The notes below the pieces were generated by a model that had not been told where the DNA came from, made no database searches, and saw only the letters and a list, made by a program, of their open reading frames with translations. Below, piece by piece: positions 59,303-64,000 of a stretch of DNA of 64,000 nt (position 1 is the stretch's first letter; each line of letters starts with the position of its first letter). The translations under genes and the position numbers were made by a program. This DNA comes from Diploscapter coronatus (Eukaryota > Nematoda > Chromadorea > Rhabditida > Rhabditidae): NCBI GenBank assembly GCA_964036155.1, contig OZ038423.1, positions 22,211,249-22,275,248 on the forward strand, read 5' to 3'.

Positions 59303-59401
59303 CAATTCGAAGAATTCGGCCGAATGATGAGCTTTAACTTTCGGCTTAGTTACCACTTTATTAGGTTTTAGCGGACTCTTGGGCGGTAATTTAGCTATCA
59401 T
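59303..59401 (-). CDS. Orphan coding-looking exon, 33 codons
   Basis: Begins with ATG at 59401, encodes a Lys/Pro-rich peptide (MIAKLPPKSPLKPNK start, AEFFEL end) and stops at a plausible donor TTG|GTAAAG in phase 0. It could be an alternative 5' exon of the globin gene, but joining it would need the poor acceptor CTAAAAAG at about 57930. It cannot be joined in frame to the exons at 62.8-63.8 kb. No downstream partner was found with confidence. Confidence 0.3.
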
Positions 59402-62400
59402 AATATGATCTAGAAAACAACAATCTTTAGAAATACGGCCACTTAATCAAGTGGGGGTAGTCAGGCTCGTTACATTTGATTAATTCGGAGAGAGTGAGGA
59501 AAGTTCGACTTTCGGCGACAATTTAATTTTTGCAAAAATAAAAATACGCTAGTCTCGTTAATGAAATAGCACGGCCGGGAAAATTAATGGGAAATTTTAT
59601 AGCCCTGCGGCATTGTTCTTATTTCTTTGGAAATGGTGAGAAATTTTGAGGAAAAATACGAGCGGCTAATTTTTAATGAGCCGAGTAATATGAGAACAAT
59701 GGTCGCTTTTCACTATGACATATCTTTGAATTCTTGAATTCCCATTTCGAACTGGAAGAAAAGGACTCGGATTCTCTAAGGAGGAAATAACAAATCTCCT
59801 TCGTATGCTGAAGAATAGTAAGGAAGACCGGCTGGAATACAATTTAGGAATTCGAGGGTTATAAACTTGCAGAAAATTTAGTTCGTTCTCATAAGGTGTT
59901 ATTGAAACTGCTCGATTTTACGTCAGAATATTTTATTGGTGGGAAAATGAAGTGAAAATTGTATGCTAAGACATCGTAAAATAAACATTCTCCCAACTTC
60001 GAAAGTTATGAAATTTCGAAATTCGAGTTCGCTGTCATAAGAAATTACCCGGTTTACGTCAAAATAATAGCTGCTGAGAAAATGGAATTAGAAATGTTAC
60101 ATTACATCGTAAAGTGGCTTGGTTGGCCTTGTTAGTTGACTGATAGAAGAGTGCACTAATTAATTTCTACTAAGAATCGCTGGAATCAAAAAGCCATTTG
60201 GGTAGCTCAATTTATCGTTTCGAAATAGAACGTAAAATATTGATCAATTTTTAATGTTTTTAAAACATCTGTGCAATATGTTGCAAATGATTATCGCAAT
60301 CTTTTGCCTAGCATAAATTGAGTTACGAAATACTATTATGCGTCTGGTAAAACTTCGAAGACTGCATTGTTTTTGAAGTTATTTTAAAAGGATATTATGT
60401 TGTACTATTATGTAATAGCTTCCGAAATACATTCTTGAAATACTACGCTTGAACTAGTTGATGTTGGAAGTTTTAACTAGATTAGTAAAATTTAAATGTA
60501 TCTTTCAATTTTAAGGTTCCCAAATGATAGACCAAAGACTTTTCTGATTGGTTTCGATTTTTAGATTCTGTGTTTGCATATATTAGAGCTTGAACAGTTT
60601 ACAGCCGACATTTCGCTTTGGAATTCGACAGACAAAAACTATGCAGAGTCATGCTTTTCCTTATGCAAATAGACTAAATTTCGAATTTCAATCCATTCCA
60701 AGTCTATTTGGCTTAAAATGTGATGAATGATCAAATATGATGCAGTGACGCAAATAAATCATCATCAAGTTGATACTGATCATGTGATCGTTTTATCGTA
60801 AAATTTCTGAATTCAAATTAGCTCTGAAGTTCGAAAATGGCATACTGATAGTTTAATTCAAACACAGCATTTTTCGCGTGCTATGCAAATGATGATCCAT
60901 AAATTTTGATCATTAGTTTTTTCTCTGAATTTGCGTTTCATTTTCGATTTTCATATGCAAAATTTTTGTTTTCCCATGAAGAGCTGTAGTTTTTCCGTAA
61001 TAAATTATCGTTTGCGCGCGAAAATTACTTGAATTATTTAGAAAACGAAAATTTTGTGCATTCATTATCGCTTGAACTTATCCTTCAGTTTGCAGCTTAC
61101 CATTTGGCAGTCATTATCTCTGAAAAATTATTTCCTTGCATATGAAAGTCGAAATTTCAAAAATTTACACTCAAACTTAATAAAAACGATTTTTTGTTAG
61201 TGCTATGTTTCAAAATTCCTCTAGATCGACAAAAATTCTGCAAAAACAATTATACCAACTTTCGTGGCCTAATTAAAAAAACATTCAAACCAAAATATTT
61301 TCTAATTTTTCGAAGGTCAAGCAGTCCTTGAAAGATCATTTTAATCCGGGAAGTAGTGTTTCAAGGATGTGTGGTATTGAAGAAGGACAAACCAACCCGA
61401 CGTGATATTCCAAAGGTCTTTTAGATATGTCCTAGATGTCTAGAAGCTATCCAATTACCTAACAAACAAACAATGAAGAAGTATGTGCCAGCGCAAGAGG
61501 GCAACTACTCAACTATGCTATTCTAGCGTAATGTATCAATTTCGCGAAATACGAAAGAATTTCTGAGTTGAATATTATTTTATCCGAAAAAGTACGGGAA
61601 TATTTTGACGTAATAATCGAGTAAAACATAGTGTAACCTGAGACAGAATAAAGAATAGCGGATGTAAGAATGCATAATGCTAAAAAGTGATTTGGCTGTG
61701 TTTAGGGATTTTATGAGATCAAATGAACAAATTGGAATTTAGCAAATTCATGGCACAGTTGCAAGCTCTTAACAATAAAACATTTTGTTGATAAACTAGA
61801 GATCATTATTTGAAACTGAGGTGAGATATCGTGTGAAAATATAAAGTTTGCAAAGTGAACATAAATGCACTTGTATTCTGCTCAAATGTGCTCAATTATA
61901 ATGAAAATCCGGAATAACATGCCTCGGTTTTCATAAATACTTTGGAATGTTTTCGCCTAATTTTTCCCTGGTCAATTTCCAGTTGATTAGATGCGTAATT
62001 TGCGGGGACGCCCGGTCCTATTGTTCTTCAAAAGTCGTTTTTCCCCTCGCAAAAATTCGCTGTTTTACCATCTTCAGGCACAACTTATTTCCCAGGGGCC
62101 TAATTCGAAAATTGCTTTTTTTTCTTTCTTATTTTCGAGTCATGCCAGAATTTTGAAGGTGCGCTTATTTTTCGCAAAAATTCGGCAAATATGTATATGA
62201 AAAAATAATAATATTGAGATTTTAGCCATACCAAAAATTATTGTAACTTGCTTTGCGACGTAGTTATGGTTAAAGATGTGGTGATAAAAATGGATAAAGT
62301 TTGTCTTTTTATCGCGTCCCTTATTTCTATCGCGTGATTATCAGTGATTAGATAAAGAACTGATGGCATCTTTTTATGAATTAAAGATGCACCCATTATG

Positions 62401-62772
62401 CCATTCATTCATCACTTTGTTAAACAACGTCAATGATAAGGAATTTCTGAATAATCTTTTTCGATAAAATTTATGAATCTTTCAAGGTTTGCCCACCTTT
62501 GCGCGGGGGATCATTTGATAGGAATGCAAATATTATCGAAAGTTCATATGGCCATAACATTCCGTAGCAATAAAATTATGAAATTCTCGAATATGCGGGA
62601 GTTCAATGACAAACTCGTTACTGTATGTTTCGAACTTTCTTTAAACTTTGCTGATGATCCTGACGATAGTTTAGTGCTTCGACGGTTATAATATCAAATT
62701 ATGAATTTAAAATCTTTATGCTCTGATGATGATGATGAAACATACAATAAATTATCTTTCATTGAAGATAAC

Positions 62773-64000
62773 TCATTTCAGAAAGATTCCACCTAACCTT
62801 TGACTCCTCTTGAGACTTCCATCTTGATTGACCAGATACGGCTGTTCGACTCCGAATTGTTCGTAGTCGATGTGCATTCGCATCGGACAGCCACTGTAGC
62901 CGTCATTTCGAAACCCGATGAACTCGCTCATTCTAGGAAAAATAAACTTGTTATCGAATTCGTAGAGCTCTATCACTTTATCGAAATAATAAAGATCAGT
63001 ATCATTCGACAATGCTGAAAAATAAAAATTAAAAAAAAAAACGATAAAATTGAAGTAGATCGCAAATAATCAGATCCAGAAAAAATGCATACTTCAGAAA
63101 CATTATGCGACAAATACTACAAGCCCTGCAATTATCTCTTCAAGCGGATAAATAAGAAAACAAAGAAACCAATTTTAAAGATTCAAACATCAATAGCTGC
63201 TGGGTAAATTCGTTGAGCGTAAATGCTCATGTGTATTATGCGCAATAACATAATAATTCGGAGGTTTCTGGCTCGCGAGATATCAATCATTTCGAGAATT
63301 ATACGAGCTTACTCATGCTACAATGAGTTAGAAGTTAATGAAGTTTAGAACCCCAAGGAAAAATAGGTGGAACTCATTTAGATTAAGGTTTTATATGGAT
63401 GCACGAATTATTTTGAATTATAACAATCGGTTCCAGATCATTATGGCTCATTAAAAAGTTCATTTACTTCAAAACCGAGGTTTCACTTCATCTTAATCAC
63501 GACTTTTTCCGCGATTATCGATAATTCTTTCGAGAATGAATGATATAAATAGAATCTAGGATCTGAGTACAAAACAAAGAACATAAGGCATAAACTCATT
63601 AAGTTCATGGGTTTCATGGTGAAAGGGAAAAGAAACTGGGCAAATCCAAGGAAGGCGGAGTTCTACTTTGGAATTCTCCATCATCCAAGCTATGTCTCAG
63701 TTGCCAATAACCAGTTGTGGCAGCACATAAAGAAGCGGATCTACTCACTTATGCTTTGGAAGTTGGATTGACAATTGGATGGGAACGAATGGATTATCGT
63801 CGGCAACTTTCAATTCCTTGAAAGGTGAACAATTGCGAGATAAATTGAGTATGTTTAACTGAACAAAGTCATCGATGATAAGTTTAAAAGTAAAACAAAT
63901 TTATTTCACGCAAAAATATCCCGAATGAGCAGAAATTCAACACACCGATAAATTATGTAAATGATGAAGGCGAAGTTCAGCCATAGCAAGTAGACCGTCA
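62773..64000 (-). CDS. 3' part of an unrecognised gene (5' end outside window)
   Basis: Exons from the window edge: about 63942-64000, 63749-63816, 63637-63695 and 62773-63014. At the edge one frame reads TVYLLWLNFAFIIYIIYRC, a membrane anchor (donor GTTGAA at 63941); another frame with donor GTGTGT reads AMAELRLHHLHNLS. The second exon encodes ELKVADDNPFVPIQLSIQLP. The small third exon is tentative but fits phase on both sides. The last exon has SNDTDLYYFDKVIELYEF, EFIGFRNDGYSGCPMRM and ends GGIFLK before TGA at 62773. A donor GTTAGG at 62797 could instead continue the gene. The membrane anchor followed by a D/Y-rich domain would suit a type II glycosyltransferase, but no catalytic motif is visible, so I give no name. 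Confidence 0.5.

Larger units (their letters stand above)
57940..62772. other. Mostly noncoding, 4.8 kb
   Basis: Upstream of the globin start. It holds one ATG-initiated coding-looking exon (59303-59401), a structured inverted repeat (58586-58677) inside a 116-codon plus-strand open frame (58407-58757) that has no domain or splice support, and a (GAT)4 run near 62726-62737. I see no other gene. Confidence 0.45.

Noticed and set aside
61992..62036. Plus-strand sequence reading RCVICGDARSYCSSK, like the start of a nuclear-receptor zinc finger
   Set aside because: After CVICGD the required HYG and second-finger cysteines are missing in every frame and in the next possible exon, which soon reaches a stop. 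A chance match is likelier than a nuclear receptor.

Overview
The window is nuclear DNA of a nematode, AT-rich, with short GT-AG introns (acceptors mostly TTTTCAG or TTTTAG) and gene families typical of rhabditid worms: a TWK two-pore potassium channel, VWA plus C-type-lectin secreted proteins, an SNF (SLC6) transporter, a DUF273 glycosyltransferase and a nervous-system-type globin with a long N-terminal extension. No protein looked identical to a C. elegans protein I know, so I name no species. All exon models were built by hand from splice sites and checked for reading-phase continuity. No transcript data were available.

Layout. 1-188 (+): last exon of an unidentified cysteine-rich protein. 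740-5287 (+): small Pro/Ser/Thr-rich protein with two candidate last exons. 5588-7677 (-): complete K2P channel. 8871-13604 (-) and 14980-17772 (-): tandem secreted VWA/C-type-lectin genes, the first carrying an extra N-terminal VWA domain. 20276-24410 (-): TMEM120 family membrane protein, with a GC-rich tRNA-like/SINE-like insertion in an intron. 25376-31649 (-): SLC6 transporter with 18 coding exons, facing an unrecognised 380-residue protein gene at 32411-36030 (+) across a 760 bp shared upstream region. 37019-38679 (-): DUF273 glycosyltransferase. 38680-43022: gene-poor, contains a MITE. 43023-45052 (-): 102-residue single-pass membrane protein, 290 bp behind REXO4 (45343-48035, -), a possible operon pair. 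48689-57939 (-): globin. 57940-62772: mostly noncoding. 62773-64000 (-): 3' part of a gene running off the window.

Mobile and structural DNA: two approx. 377 bp copies (plus one fragment) of a MITE with terminal inverted repeats; a Pol III tRNA-like unit with a 13-nt insertion in the anticodon loop, inside a region bounded by inverted repeats; a retroelement-like tail near 36.7-37.0 kb; and several intronic inverted repeats, one with pseudoknot-like order. I did not find a defence system, a biosynthetic cluster or another clearly undescribed multi-gene system. The best leads are the tRNA-like insertion, the VWA/C-type-lectin pair, the divergent SLC6 protein and the unrecognised 380- and 102-residue proteins.
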